A stretch of 64,000 nucleotides of DNA from an uncultured Acidobacteriia bacterium (GTDB lineage Bacteria > Acidobacteriota > Terriglobia > Bryobacterales > Bryobacteraceae). The stretch spans positions 1-64,000 of the forward strand of contig CAINNJ010000060.1 of assembly GCA_903851195.1 (NCBI GenBank), in the 5' to 3' direction. The notes under the pieces were generated by a model, which was not told where the DNA came from, did no database searches, and saw only the letters and a program-made list of their open reading frames with translations. Position 1 is the stretch's first letter; each line of letters begins with the position of its first letter. Positions 27,626 to 36,123 of the stretch are shown here, one piece after another. The position numbers and the translations under genes are program-made.

Positions 27626-28714
27626 CTATTCGGTGACCTGTTCGAAAATCGCGAAATCGCCCGGATTCCAGGCCTGCGCGATCACGTAAAGCTTATTGTT
27701 CATGCGCTTCATGACCGCGTTGTGCACGTGGGTGAAGTTCTGCAGACCCAGGTCCTCTTTGGGCATAAGCGTGGAAACCAGCTTGTCGTTATCCAGGATG
27801 TAGATGGGAGCGCCTTTGCTGCGGTCGGCGCCGTCGAGAGAGCCGACGACGGCGTAGTTGTCCAGGTAGTAGATATCGCAGGGCAGCGAGCCGAGCGGCA
27901 TTTTCAGGGTGGACAGGTACTGGCCGCCGCGATTGAAGCGGTCGATCTCGGAATTCAGACGATCGGCCACGTCGATGCGCGTGGTGCCCGGAGGAATCGT
28001 GATGCCGTGGCCGGTGCCGAACTGGCCTGCGCCGGTGCCGCGGCCGCCGAAAGCAAGGTCGTTCCAGACCGCTTTGAACGGCGAGGTGCTCACGATTTTC
28101 GCGGTGAGCACGAAGTCGAGCTGGGAGTAGCCCGTCGTGATGTACATCAGGCCGTCGAGCTGTTCCACGTCGGTGGGGATAAAGTTGCCGCGGCCCATGA
28201 AATAGTCATTGACCTGCGGATGGCCCATTTCCGTGCCGGCGGGCGGGGTCTTGAGTTCGTGCACCATCTTTCCGTCGAGCGTGGTGGTGAACACCTCATT
28301 CGCTTCATTTCCCGGAAAGAGCAGGAACGGCGTGCCGTCCTTCGCCAGCATGATGTTGGCGTTGTGGAGATTCGTGTTCTTCATCTCCGGCGAGGTGGGC
28401 AGCATGCGGGTGGTCTTGAAATCCGAACTGATCTGGACGATGCCCGCGCCTTTCAGGGCGAAGTAGATTTCGCCGCGGCCAGGACGGGTATCGACGGCGA
28501 AGCCGCCGTGCGCGCCCTTAATCACCGCCTGCGCTTCCTGCGGCAGGTGACTGGTGGTGTAGATGGCCTTGAACTTCAGCTTCCCGTTGCCGGTGACGCC
28601 GTGCGGTTCGCCGGAGTACGAGGACGTGGTCTGACCGCCTCCCCTGGTGTTATTTCCGAAAAACCAGGCCACGGCCAGCAGCCCGAGAAAAACACTGTTC
28701 ATGGAGAAGCGCAT
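27626..28714 (-). CDS. Secreted beta-propeller-like protein
   Basis: A 362-residue protein with signal peptide ([16 protein letters not shown]) and repeating beta-rich blocks such as [34 protein letters not shown] and [19 protein letters not shown]. Recurrent 'GxIYxxD/xLYVI' strands suggest a six- or seven-bladed propeller (NHL/SMP-30 type) without identifiable catalytic residues. It lies nine bases downstream of the ankyrin gene's start side on the same strand, so it may be transcribed first. It diverges from the cupin gene. Confidence 0.6.
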   Translation of the reverse strand: MRFSMNSVFLGLLAVAWFFGNNTRGGGQTTSSYSGEPHGVTGNGKLKFKAIYTTSHLPQEAQAVIKGAHGGFAVDTRPGRGEIYFALKGAGIVQISSDFKTTRMLPTSPEMKNTNLHNANIMLAKDGTPFLLFPGNEANEVFTTTLDGKMVHELKTPPAGTEMGHPQVNDYFMGRGNFIPTDVEQLDGLMYITTGYSQLDFVLTAKIVSTSPFKAVWNDLAFGGRGTGAGQFGTGHGITIPPGTTRIDVADRLNSEIDRFNRGGQYLSTLKMPLGSLPCDIYYLDNYAVVGSLDGADRSKGAPIYILDNDKLVSTLMPKEDLGLQNFTHVHNAVMKRMNNKLYVIAQAWNPGDFAIFEQVTE

Positions 28715-28787
28715 GCGCTACAAGATATCAGATGACGGTAAACGGGACGGAAAACAAGCGATATTAGGACGAGGAGAGAAGCCGTTT

Positions 28788-29183
28788 ATGGATATTAAAA
28801 GAGCGGGCACGGTAGCTTCCGTCAAAGGGCCGGCGGAGTGGTTCACGGGCACGGTGCGGATCGACCGGTTGTTTGAGGCTCCGGATCCCGCGTTTGTGCA
28901 GGGCGCCAGTGTGACTTTTGAACCGGGTGCGCGGACCGCATGGCATACGCATCCGCTGGGACAGACGCTGATTGTTACCGCGGGGTGCGGGTGGGCGCAG
29001 CGCGAAGGCGGACCGGTGGAAGAGATCCGGCCGGGCGACGTGGTCTGGTTCGCACCCAACGAGAAGCACTGGCACGGGGCGGCACCCACCACCGCCATGA
29101 CGCATTTCGCGATTCAGGAAAAGCTCGACGGCAAGGTGGTGGAGTGGATGGAGCACGTGACCGACGAACAATACAGTAAGTGA
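28788..29183 (+). CDS. Cupin, probable Mn-dependent (R)-hydroxynitrile lyase homologue
   Basis: A 131-residue single-domain cupin. From memory it is very close to the cupin hydroxynitrile lyases of Granulicella tundricola and Acidobacterium capsulatum. The metal ligands of that enzyme are all present at the same numbers: H53, H55, Q59 and H94, plus the catalytic H106 (context [14 protein letters not shown] and [19 protein letters not shown]). The start ATG 28788 gives exactly the family length; a GAGGAG site lies about 11 bases upstream. Such enzymes release or add cyanide to aldehydes in vitro; the natural substrate is unknown, and the metal and activity here are inferred. Confidence 0.85.
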   Translation: MDIKRAGTVASVKGPAEWFTGTVRIDRLFEAPDPAFVQGASVTFEPGARTAWHTHPLGQTLIVTAGCGWAQREGGPVEEIRPGDVVWFAPNEKHWHGAAPTTAMTHFAIQEKLDGKVVEWMEHVTDEQYSK

Positions 29184-29196
29184 GGCGGCTTTCGGG

Positions 29197-29541
29197 ATGA
29201 TGCTTTCCAACGAACAGAGAAAAGAAGCGGCCCGGAAGTTCCGGGAAAAGAAGTGCAGCATCGGGGTGTATGCGGTGAACTGCGCCGCGAGCGGGAGGGT
29301 GTGGGTGGGACCGTCGCGCAATCTGGAATCGGCGCGGAACAGCGTTTGGTTTAGCCTGCGGCTGGGAGCTCACCGGGAGCCATCGCTGCAGGAGGAGTGG
29401 AAGGCGCGGGGCGAGGAGGCGTTTACGTTCGAGGTGCTGGAAGCGGTGGAAGAGGATACACCGGCGCTGCTGGTTCCGGATCTGCTGCGGGAGATGAAGA
29501 AGCGGTGGATGGCGGAGAGGGACGCGGTGGGGCTCTTATAG
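29197..29541 (+). CDS. Small GIY-YIG-like nuclease family protein
   Basis: A 114-residue protein with the layout of the short GIY-YIG-like group. It has a charged N-terminal helix, GVYAVNCAASGRVWVGPSRNL in place of the GIY...YIG strands, then LRLGAHREPSLQEEW and FTFEVLEAVEEDT. The second motif is degenerate (VWVG), so nuclease activity is uncertain. It lies 13 bases after the cupin gene on the same strand. Either of two adjacent ATGs may be the start. Confidence 0.6.
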   Translation: MMLSNEQRKEAARKFREKKCSIGVYAVNCAASGRVWVGPSRNLESARNSVWFSLRLGAHREPSLQEEWKARGEEAFTFEVLEAVEEDTPALLVPDLLREMKKRWMAERDAVGLL

Positions 29542-29555
29542 CGATCGGGCTGTAA

Positions 29556-30005
29556 TCACAGACCTAGCCCCGGGTCCGGCTGGAGGGCCGCGGTTCGCGT
29601 TGCCGCGAAGCGAACCGCGAGGTACAGCAGCAGGCCGGCCGGTCCGAACAGGAAAGTCAGTAACAGGCACGGCACGGCGATCAGGTGCGGGATGCCGCGC
29701 TGGCGGGCGTCGCGGAGTTCCCAGCAGCCGATAAAGAGATCGAACGTGAGGTAGTGCACCCAGCCCGCGACAAGCAGCCACGGGTTCGAAAAAAGCGCGG
29801 TGACGCCGGCGAGGGTGCCGAAACTACCAGCCGTTTCGCCCCAGTGGGCGAGGATGAGCCAGGCATAGAGGGATGCGAGCAGCACCGGGACGATGAGGCC
29901 GCAGACGAGATTGGCGGTCCAGCGGGCGCGGCCGCCGAAGATCAGCAGGATCCAGCCGGCGAGGGCGACGGAGTTGGCGAGAGAGAAGACCTGTTCGGGG
30001 TGCAT
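29556..30005 (-). CDS. ABA4-like (DUF4281) membrane protein
   Basis: A 149-residue protein from MHPEQVFSLANSVALAGW with four hydrophobic segments. The family block WVHYLTFDLFIGCWELRDAR followed by GIPHLIAVPCLLLTFLFGPAGLLLY (in two parts) is diagnostic of the ABA4-like family, named after the plant neoxanthin synthase protein. Its bacterial role is unknown. A longer frame to 30323 would overlap the DUF1080 gene and is not supported. Confidence 0.8.
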   Translation of the reverse strand: MHPEQVFSLANSVALAGWILLIFGGRARWTANLVCGLIVPVLLASLYAWLILAHWGETAGSFGTLAGVTALFSNPWLLVAGWVHYLTFDLFIGCWELRDARQRGIPHLIAVPCLLLTFLFGPAGLLLYLAVRFAATRTAALQPDPGLGL

Positions 30006-30054
30006 GCGGCTGCAACCATTGTGGGGCATGGCGGGTGTATGCTCAGGGAAAGTC

Positions 30055-30843
30055 ATGACTATGCACACTTCGAAAATTGTCGCGTTCGCCCTGCTTGCGA
30101 TCGCCGCTCCGCTGGCCGCGCAGGCTCCTCCCGCGAAGGGAAATCCGAAAGACACGGAGGTCTGGACTCCGGAACCGAAGGTGGTGACGCCGGGCGCCAC
30201 GGACGCCGCGCCGCCATCCGATGCGGTGGTTTTGTTCGACGGCAAGAACCTGGACCAGTGGATCACCGTGAAAGACAAGTCGCCGGCGCAGTGGACAGTC
30301 GCGAACGGCGTGATGACGGTCAATAAGAACGGCGGCGGGAATATCGAGACGAAGCGGTCGTTTAAGAATTATCAGCTGCACATCGAGTGGAAGGTTCCGG
30401 AGAATATTACGGGCTCCGATCAGGCGCGCGGCAACAGCGGCGTCTTCCTGGCGTCCACCGGAGCGGGCGATGCCGGTTATGAGCTGCAGATTCTGGATTC
30501 CTATAACAACAAGACCTATGTAAACGGCCAGGCGGGCAGTATTTATAAGCAGGCAATCCCGCTGGCGAATCCGAACCGGAAGCCTGGCGAATGGCAGACT
30601 TACGACGTGATCTGGACGGCGCCGAAGTTCAATGACGATGGCTCGGTGAAGACTCCGGCGTATGTGACGGTGATTTTCAACGGCGTGCTGGTGCAGGATC
30701 ACTACGAACTGAAGGGCGAAACGCTGTATATCGGGAAGCCGGTTTATAAGAAATACGATTCGGCGCCGATCAAGCTGCAGGCGCACGGCGACAAGAGCGA
30801 ACCGATCAGTTTCCGCAATATCTGGGTTCGGGACCTGCCGTGA
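30055..30843 (+). CDS. Secreted DUF1080 (3-keto-disaccharide hydrolase-like) protein
   Basis: A 262-residue protein with signal peptide (SKIVAFALLAIAAPLAAQ) and a concanavalin-like DUF1080 domain. The domain opens with VVLFDGKNLDQWITVKD and continues with YQLHIEWKVPENI, GNSGVFLAS, YELQILDSYNNKTYVNGQ and ISFRNIWVRDLP. DUF1080 proteins are abundant in Acidobacteriota and Planctomycetes, and some cleave 3-keto-glycosides. It is the first gene of a three-gene operon. Its TGA overlaps the GTG start of the next gene. Confidence 0.85.
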   Translation: MTMHTSKIVAFALLAIAAPLAAQAPPAKGNPKDTEVWTPEPKVVTPGATDAAPPSDAVVLFDGKNLDQWITVKDKSPAQWTVANGVMTVNKNGGGNIETKRSFKNYQLHIEWKVPENITGSDQARGNSGVFLASTGAGDAGYELQILDSYNNKTYVNGQAGSIYKQAIPLANPNRKPGEWQTYDVIWTAPKFNDDGSVKTPAYVTVIFNGVLVQDHYELKGETLYIGKPVYKKYDSAPIKLQAHGDKSEPISFRNIWVRDLP

Positions 30844-31955
30844 AGTCCGGAGTTTCGCGCAGAGGTCTGATGCAGCTGGCCGGAGCCGCGGGGGCGGCTT
30901 CGGTGGCGGCGGTGGTGGATCCGGAGACAGCGCGGGCGGCAACGGCGTGGCCGGTCGATGTGATGGGTCCGGGCATACCGAAAATCTGCGCCTATGCGGG
31001 GCGGGATGCGGCGGCGAACCGGGCGCTGCAGCAGGTGGGCGTGTTCCATGTGATCGCGGCCGCGGGCGGCAGGGCACCGTGGACCGAGGAATCGCTGCGG
31101 CGCACTCTGACCACGCTGAAGGACCAGGGGATGACCGTGGTGAACGCGATGATCGGGGGGATGAACGACATCATCCGGGGCGGTCCGAATCGCGATCAGG
31201 AAATTGAGAATATTATTCAGTCCACGCGGGCGGCGGGGAAGGCGGGGCTGCCGTGCATCGAATACAACTTCTACGCGCACCGGATCACGGAAGGGTATGA
31301 GGAAGAACTCGGGCGGGGCGGATCGGGGCTGACGCGGTTCAATTACGCGCGCGTGAAGGATTTGCCGCCGACGCCGCAGGAAGGGGCGCATACGCTGGAG
31401 GAATTGTTCGGAAGGGCGGAGTATTTTCTGAAGGCCGTTATTCCGGAAGCCGAGAAGGCGAATGTGCGGTTCGCGCTGCATCCGAACGATCCGCCGGCGG
31501 CGGTGTCGCGGGGGTCGCAGCAGTTATTCGCGAGTCTGGAGAACTGGAAGCGGTATCTGGATCTTGTGAAAAGCCCCTATAACGGGATTACTTTCGACTG
31601 CGGGGTGACGCGGGAGATGGGCGAGGATCCGGTGGCGGTTTGCCGGTATCTGGGGCAGCGGGATGTGATTAATCACGTGCATTACCGGAATGTGACGGTG
31701 CGGCAGCCTTATGTGGATTACACGGAAGTGTGGCTGGACGAGGGGCAGGTCAACATGCTGGAAGTGATGAAGGAACTGGTGCGGCAGAAGTATCCGCGCA
31801 GTGTTCTGCCGGAGCATCCGAGGGCGATCGATATCGACCGGGAACGCGGGATTGCGGGGCAGTACGCGGGCGTGGGCGGCGGCGGGTTTGTGGGGGAAAT
31901 TTATAATTACGGCTTCGCGAAGGCGATGCTGCTGGCGGCTTTGTCACAGTCATGA
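30840..31955 (+). CDS. Mannonate dehydratase family protein with Tat signal
   Basis: A 371-residue protein of the UxuA-type TIM-barrel family. The N-terminus SRRGLMQLAGAAGAASVAA is a twin-arginine signal, so the product is periplasmic, unlike cytoplasmic UxuA. Family blocks are LPCIEYNFYAHRITEGYEEE (early barrel), VRFALHPNDPP, GITFDCGVTREMG and NHVHYRNVT, giving the His/Cys/Asp metal site. UxuA dehydrates D-mannonate to 2-keto-3-deoxygluconate; a periplasmic form may act on a related sugar acid. It is coupled to DUF1080 genes on both sides (GTGA and ATGA overlaps). Confidence 0.8.
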   Translation: MKSGVSRRGLMQLAGAAGAASVAAVVDPETARAATAWPVDVMGPGIPKICAYAGRDAAANRALQQVGVFHVIAAAGGRAPWTEESLRRTLTTLKDQGMTVVNAMIGGMNDIIRGGPNRDQEIENIIQSTRAAGKAGLPCIEYNFYAHRITEGYEEELGRGGSGLTRFNYARVKDLPPTPQEGAHTLEELFGRAEYFLKAVIPEAEKANVRFALHPNDPPAAVSRGSQQLFASLENWKRYLDLVKSPYNGITFDCGVTREMGEDPVAVCRYLGQRDVINHVHYRNVTVRQPYVDYTEVWLDEGQVNMLEVMKELVRQKYPRSVLPEHPRAIDIDRERGIAGQYAGVGGGGFVGEIYNYGFAKAMLLAALSQS

Positions 31956-32593
31956 AACTGTTAACGATTTTGATGGTGGCGGTGGCAGCGCCGGCTTCCG
32001 CGCAGGTAGCGCAGGATGGCTGGATCCAGCTGTTTAACGGAAAGGATCTGACGGGCTGGAAAATCGGCGGAAATCAGAGTTCTTTTCAGGTTCAGGATGG
32101 CGCGGTGGTGTCGCACGGGCCGACGGCTCACGCTTACTACGACGGGCCGGTGAACGGGCACGATTTCCGGAATTTCGAACTGATGGTGGATGTCTCGGCC
32201 GCGGCAAATTCAAACGGCGGGATTTACTTTCATACGGAGTTTCAAGAAAAGGGTTTTCCGGGTAAGGGTTTCGAGGTTCAGGTGAACAATACTTATGAGC
32301 GGGACAAGGTGAAGTCCGGCAGTTTGTATCACGTGAAGGATATCGGGGCCGAGGAGATTCAGGGGATCACGAAGGACGATGAGTGGTTCACGGAACGGAT
32401 TGTGGTGCGGGATCAGACGGTCACGATCTTTCTGAATGAGAAGGAAGTGGTGAAGTGGACGCAGCCGGCGGACTGGAATGGCGGGCGCGAGGGGCCGGGG
32501 CGGGTGCTGGGGCACGGGACGTTCGCGCTGCAGGGGCACGATCCGGGGAGCACGGTCCGGTATAAAAATATTCGGGTTCGGGTTTTGCCGTAG
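31952..32593 (+). CDS. Secreted DUF1080 protein, second copy
   Basis: A 213-residue protein with signal peptide (LLTILMVAVAAPASAQ) and a full DUF1080 domain: WIQLFNGKDLTGWKIGG, SNGGIYFHTEFQEKGFPGKG, FEVQVNNTY and VRYKNIRVRVLP. It is more compact than the first copy of the operon and diverged in sequence. Its ATG overlaps the stop of the mannonate dehydratase gene (ATGA). Together the three products look like a periplasmic glycoside or sugar-acid pathway. Confidence 0.85.
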   Translation: MKLLTILMVAVAAPASAQVAQDGWIQLFNGKDLTGWKIGGNQSSFQVQDGAVVSHGPTAHAYYDGPVNGHDFRNFELMVDVSAAANSNGGIYFHTEFQEKGFPGKGFEVQVNNTYERDKVKSGSLYHVKDIGAEEIQGITKDDEWFTERIVVRDQTVTIFLNEKEVVKWTQPADWNGGREGPGRVLGHGTFALQGHDPGSTVRYKNIRVRVLP

Positions 32594-32607
32594 AGGGGGG
32601 AGAGTTC

Positions 32608-32814
32608 GTGGCGGTGGAGAGTTCGAGGATCACGGTGGAGCCCGGGAAAATGGGCGGGAAGGCGTGTATCCGGGGCTTGCGTTTTACGGTTTACGATCTG
32701 GTTTCTTATCTGGCTTCCGGGATGACGGAGGAGGAAATTCTGCGGGAGTTTCCTTATCTGGAGAAAGAGGATTTTCTGGCGGTTTACGGATTTTTCGCCG
32801 AAAGGGCGATTTGA
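32608..32814 (+). CDS. DUF433 protein (antitoxin-like) coupled to TIR-SAVED
   Basis: A 68-residue protein of the DUF433 family: ITVEPGKMGGKACIRGLRFTVYDLVSYLASG (in two motifs), then MTEEEILREFPYLEKEDFLAVYGFFAERA. DUF433 proteins are HTH-containing and normally pair with PIN-like (DUF5615) toxins. Here the toxin slot is taken by a TIR-SAVED gene whose TTG start overlaps this gene's TGA (TTGA at 32811-32814). The GTG start has a strong GAGGGGGGAG site. It lies 14 bases after the DUF1080 gene on the same strand. A regulatory or antitoxin-like role toward the effector is inferred. Confidence 0.8.
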   Translation: MAVESSRITVEPGKMGGKACIRGLRFTVYDLVSYLASGMTEEEILREFPYLEKEDFLAVYGFFAERAI

Positions 32815-34001
32815 CAGACGCAACGGGAAGAAGTTTCTTTTGTTATCGGAGCAAGCGCAAAGACGATAACGCGCTGGTGATCGCCGCTCAGCGCGATCAC
32901 GGAATTCCGACATGGCACGATGAAGACCTGGACGAACTGCCGGTGGAAGAGGAAATCCGGCGAATTCTCAGGGACGAGAATCTGGTCGCCAACGCAATCA
33001 TCTGGGTTACGCCGGACGCGGCGGAATCCGGTTTTATCAAAAACATCGAGAGCCCTGAAATTCTCGGCCGCAGGGGAGAAGGCGATCCGTTTTTCGTGTT
33101 GCCCGTTTTTGCCGGAGGCAGCACTTTTTGTCCGGAAACCGACGAACGTTTCCGGGGCTGGAAGGTTCTTCAGCTTGAGAACAAGGCTATTGGCCCCGAT
33201 GAGGCGGCGGCGATTGCACGGCGGGTTCTCGACCGGCGAGTCCGAGCGGTGGAAGCTCAACTGGAGCCTGGATTTCCGCACCGGATCAGCCTGCATACCT
33301 ATGAGAGTGCCCCTTTTCGGCCGGGCACTACGCTGTCGCTCGATTGGTCGGGACGTTGTCCTAACCGGGAGATCAGCGGGGAGGTGTGGAGTGAGCGGCT
33401 GCTTCCCGCACTTCGGGCCGTCGCCAGTACCATGTATCAGTGGGGCGGAGGCAGGCCAATTGTTGCTGGTGGGTTGGCCTCACTTCCCGCGGTAACAGCC
33501 TTAGGCGCGGCATTTCCGGAGCAGCGCGGCCAAACGATTTGCTGGAATCAATATACGCCTGGAGTGCCCGACCAGCATTGGAGCCTGGCGGTGCCCGCGG
33601 AAGAAGCGGGATTCGAGGTAAAGATCACTCCGGGAGACAGTCGAGCGGTGGATCTGGCCGTATTGGTCTCCGTCAAAGAAATCGCACAGCAGGATTTTTC
33701 CGACTGCAAAGACAGCCTTCCCGCTTTTCGGGCCGAAGTTCATATTGCGCGCAAAGACCTGCGCCCATACGTGATTCCGTCGCCGGGACAGGCGACCTGC
33801 ATCGCGCGCCAGGTTGCCGCAGCCATGCGAGAGGCGAGGCGAGAATGCGGGGCAATCGGAAGAGTCCACCTGTTTATGGCGGTTCCGGCGGGACTGGCGA
33901 TGATGATCGGCCAGTTGCTCAACACCTTTGGCCCCGTTCAGACGTACGAGCGCTTCGCCACCGGAACGCCTTACCGGCCCGCCGCGCTGCTCGGACAATA
34001 A
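32811..34001 (+). CDS. TIR-SAVED effector of a type III CRISPR locus
   Basis: A 396-residue protein from TTG 32811, with an AAAGGG ribosome site. The N-terminal TIR domain (about 7-135) has FFCYRSKRKDDN, GIPTWHDEDL and IIWVTPDAAESGFIKNIESP; E80 is the likely NADase glutamate. The C-terminal SAVED domain (about 190-390) includes HWSLAVPAEEAGFEVKI, DSLPAFRAEVHIARK, GRVHLFMAVPAGLAMMIGQL and QTYERF. SAVED senses cyclic oligonucleotides; TIR-SAVED is known from CBASS, where cA3 polymerises it into an NADase. Here no CD-NTase is near, and the gene abuts the cmr operon, with one base between the convergent stops. A Cas10-made ligand is inferred. Confidence 0.85.
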   Translation: MTDATGRSFFCYRSKRKDDNALVIAAQRDHGIPTWHDEDLDELPVEEEIRRILRDENLVANAIIWVTPDAAESGFIKNIESPEILGRRGEGDPFFVLPVFAGGSTFCPETDERFRGWKVLQLENKAIGPDEAAAIARRVLDRRVRAVEAQLEPGFPHRISLHTYESAPFRPGTTLSLDWSGRCPNREISGEVWSERLLPALRAVASTMYQWGGGRPIVAGGLASLPAVTALGAAFPEQRGQTICWNQYTPGVPDQHWSLAVPAEEAGFEVKITPGDSRAVDLAVLVSVKEIAQQDFSDCKDSLPAFRAEVHIARKDLRPYVIPSPGQATCIARQVAAAMREARRECGAIGRVHLFMAVPAGLAMMIGQLLNTFGPVQTYERFATGTPYRPAALLGQ

Positions 34002-34002
34002 G

Positions 34003-34776
34003 TCAGCGCGATTTGGCGGAGGGCTTATCCGGTTTCAGGCGGCCGTAGCCCGAACTGGTCTTGCCGCCGACGCCGGAGGTCTTCAGCGCTTCTTCGAGAA
34101 GTTGCAGGGCGAATGCGGACCAGCGGGCGCCCTCCGGGCCGGGTACGTCGCACTCCACAACGACGCGGAACCGGCCTCTAACAGAGAGAAAGGCCACCGG
34201 ATTGGGATCTTCGCCGTCGTGCGGCGCGATGGAGTCGCCGGCATAATACTTCGGGTGGTGGCTGGTCATCACATCGCGCAACAGGCCTTCGCCGTTGGCC
34301 GTGAGGCTGTCCGGCATCATCCAGGCATCCTGAAACCGGATGTGACCCGCATTTCCTGCCGTCCCGAAGAGCGCCTGCCGCACTTCCGCGGCAGGAAAGT
34401 CCGGCGATTCGGGGTAGGCCTCGCGGCAGTAGTGAGCCACCGTGCCCTTCAGGCCGGAGCCCGGGATGAGCGGTATGCCGTAGGTGTGGTGCAGACGAAT
34501 TCCGGTTTCGAGAACGCCCTTCGCTCCAAGGCCCGTAATAAGGCGGGTCTGCACGCGGAAGAGCGCGCTGGTCAGGTCTCGGGTCTCTTCGAGCCAACGG
34601 TCCCAGGCCAGCCGGTAGATCCCCTGCGCGTTGCGGCAGGCGCGAAGCGTGTGGTCGAACAGGCGCTTCTTCCCGTCCTCGGTCTGCTCCTCGAGGTAGC
34701 GGCCGAAAATGAGGCCGGCGTGGGCGCCATTCCCCGCCCTTGCGACGCGGACAAGATTGTCGCGAACGGCTGTCAT
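34003..34776 (-). CDS. cmr6: Type III-B CRISPR RAMP protein Cmr6
   Basis: A 257-residue RAMP protein with Cmr6 blocks: FRVQTRLITGLGAKGVLETG, the IPLIPGSGLKGTVAHYCRE motif, GHIRFQDAWMMP and the terminal glycine-rich loop SGVGGKTSSGYGRL. It caps the Cmr backbone by binding the 3' region of crRNA. It is the last cmr gene, and its ATG overlaps the stop of cmr5 (ATGA). Its stop is one base from the stop of the convergent TIR-SAVED gene, leaving no room for a separate terminator. Confidence 0.9.
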   Translation of the reverse strand: MTAVRDNLVRVARAGNGAHAGLIFGRYLEEQTEDGKKRLFDHTLRACRNAQGIYRLAWDRWLEETRDLTSALFRVQTRLITGLGAKGVLETGIRLHHTYGIPLIPGSGLKGTVAHYCREAYPESPDFPAAEVRQALFGTAGNAGHIRFQDAWMMPDSLTANGEGLLRDVMTSHHPKYYAGDSIAPHDGEDPNPVAFLSVRGRFRVVVECDVPGPEGARWSAFALQLLEEALKTSGVGGKTSSGYGRLKPDKPSAKSR

Positions 34777-35177
34777 GGAGCGACGCTTTCCTTCTTTGAC
34801 TCAGCCGCCGCGTCGGCGGATTTCAGGAAGGCCTCGGCGTAGCGCTTCAGGTACTCGCAGTAGCGGATGGATTCCATGGCGAGGTGCTGGTAGCGGTTCA
34901 GGTCCGCCTCGCGAACGGCGGCGCCAAGGCGATCGTAGTCCGCGTTTTCCGGCTCCCCCAACAGGGCTTCGCAAAGGCCGGCGAGCACGCGGAGATGGTG
35001 GTCCTTTTTCTTCGCGCGAAGAAAGGCCACGGTTTGACAGAGGCCGCAATCGTGAATCAGGGCGGGAAGGCCGAGGACCAGCGAGCAGTAGTCGCTCTGC
35101 CGGTTTTCCGGCCATTCCAGCACCGTCTTAGTGGATTCGAAGGCTTTTTTTGCGCGTTCCTGATCTTTCGTGGCCAT
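34773..35177 (-). CDS. cmr5: Type III-B CRISPR small subunit Cmr5
   Basis: A 134-residue all-helical protein starting MATKDQERAKKAFES, with YCSLVLGLPALIHDCGLCQT (tentative core helix), LNRYQHLAMESIRYCEYLKR and a charged tail. The size, helical content and position between cmr4 and cmr6 identify it as Cmr5, the small subunit that lines the target RNA. A much longer frame upstream overlaps cmr4 and is spurious. Seven bases separate it from the cmr4 stop. Confidence 0.85.
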   Translation of the reverse strand: MATKDQERAKKAFESTKTVLEWPENRQSDYCSLVLGLPALIHDCGLCQTVAFLRAKKKDHHLRVLAGLCEALLGEPENADYDRLGAAVREADLNRYQHLAMESIRYCEYLKRYAEAFLKSADAAAESKKESVAP

Positions 35178-35184
35178 GTTCTTC

Positions 35185-36123
35185 TCAATTCGTGAACAGG
35201 CAGCGCATGCGGCCTCTGCCCACGGTCGCTTTACCGCCGATCTGGAGGGAGAGTGGTTCCCCGCAGATCGCGTCGAGGAGTTGCCGCTGCGTGAACGCGC
35301 CCGACTTTTTGGCGAAGACGCGGTCACACCACACGAGGCCGCAAAGAATGGATTCCGCCGGGAGGGCTTCTTCGTACCAGAGTTGACCGGCAGCGACGGT
35401 TTTGGTTTCGCTATCGATCCGCACCCGCGCCTGGACTTCGCAGGCGGTGCGGCTGAGGTAGTTGAACGTATTGTCCGGAACGACGACGAAGCGCTTCGGA
35501 AATTCTTTGCGCCATTCGCCGGGCGGGAAGACGGCTTCGGCGATGGCTGTGGCCCACTTCGCGGCAACGTCGGAAGGCTGGGTGTCCAGATCGAGGTCGG
35601 TCAGGTAGACGCGGTTTTCGCCGGAGGCGGCAAGAAGAACGGAACGGTCCGCTCCTGACACGCCCGGTACAAGGGAGATTTCTTTGGGCGGAGCGCCGCA
35701 GGAAGCTTCAGGAAGGTTTCCCAGGCCGACGCCCGCCAGATCGGCATCGCGGCGGGCGCGGCGAAGCGCCATGGGCGAAGTGACCCAGGCGAAGGTGCCG
35801 TAGTAACTGGCAACGGGAAGGCAGAGAAGGCGGGCGTCGGTGAAGACAACAGCGCCTGAGTTGGAACCAGGTTCTTCGCCGTTCTCCGCCTGCCCGAAGG
35901 CCAGCCGGAGAATCTCATTTTTGTCTTTGATGGGGGCGTGCTGCTCGAACTGGTCGCGGCGGACGCCTTTGATGGCGGAACCGGGGATCAGGGGCCAGTC
36001 GGTGGTCTTCTCTCGCATGATGGGGAGGTCGATGAAGCCGGCTCCGGCGCCGGTGCCGACATGCGCGGGAGTGATGGCGTGAAGCCAGTACATTTTCGTG
36101 TTCACGTTGTTGGTGTCCTTCAT
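35185..36123 (-). CDS. cmr4: Type III-B CRISPR backbone RNase Cmr4
   Basis: A 312-residue RAMP protein that forms the repeated Cmr backbone and cuts target RNA at 6-nt intervals. Blocks are YWLHAITPAHVGTGAGAGFI, DLPIMREKTT, PLIPGSAIKGVRRD, the beta-rich middle and the GKATVGRGRMRCLF glycine-rich loop near the C-terminus. The aspartate in FIDLPIMRE (residue 32 from this start) matches the catalytic Asp of Cmr4. The start ATG 36123 overlaps the cmr3 stop (ATGA); an in-frame start at 36144 is less likely. RNA cleavage therefore looks intact. Confidence 0.9.
   Translation of the reverse strand: MKDTNNVNTKMYWLHAITPAHVGTGAGAGFIDLPIMREKTTDWPLIPGSAIKGVRRDQFEQHAPIKDKNEILRLAFGQAENGEEPGSNSGAVVFTDARLLCLPVASYYGTFAWVTSPMALRRARRDADLAGVGLGNLPEASCGAPPKEISLVPGVSGADRSVLLAASGENRVYLTDLDLDTQPSDVAAKWATAIAEAVFPPGEWRKEFPKRFVVVPDNTFNYLSRTACEVQARVRIDSETKTVAAGQLWYEEALPAESILCGLVWCDRVFAKKSGAFTQRQLLDAICGEPLSLQIGGKATVGRGRMRCLFTN

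Noticed and set aside
32811-34001. TIR-SAVED gene as a CBASS effector
   Set aside because: No CD-NTase, Cap2 or Cap3 gene is found anywhere in the 64 kb, while a cyclase-competent Cas10 operon abuts it.
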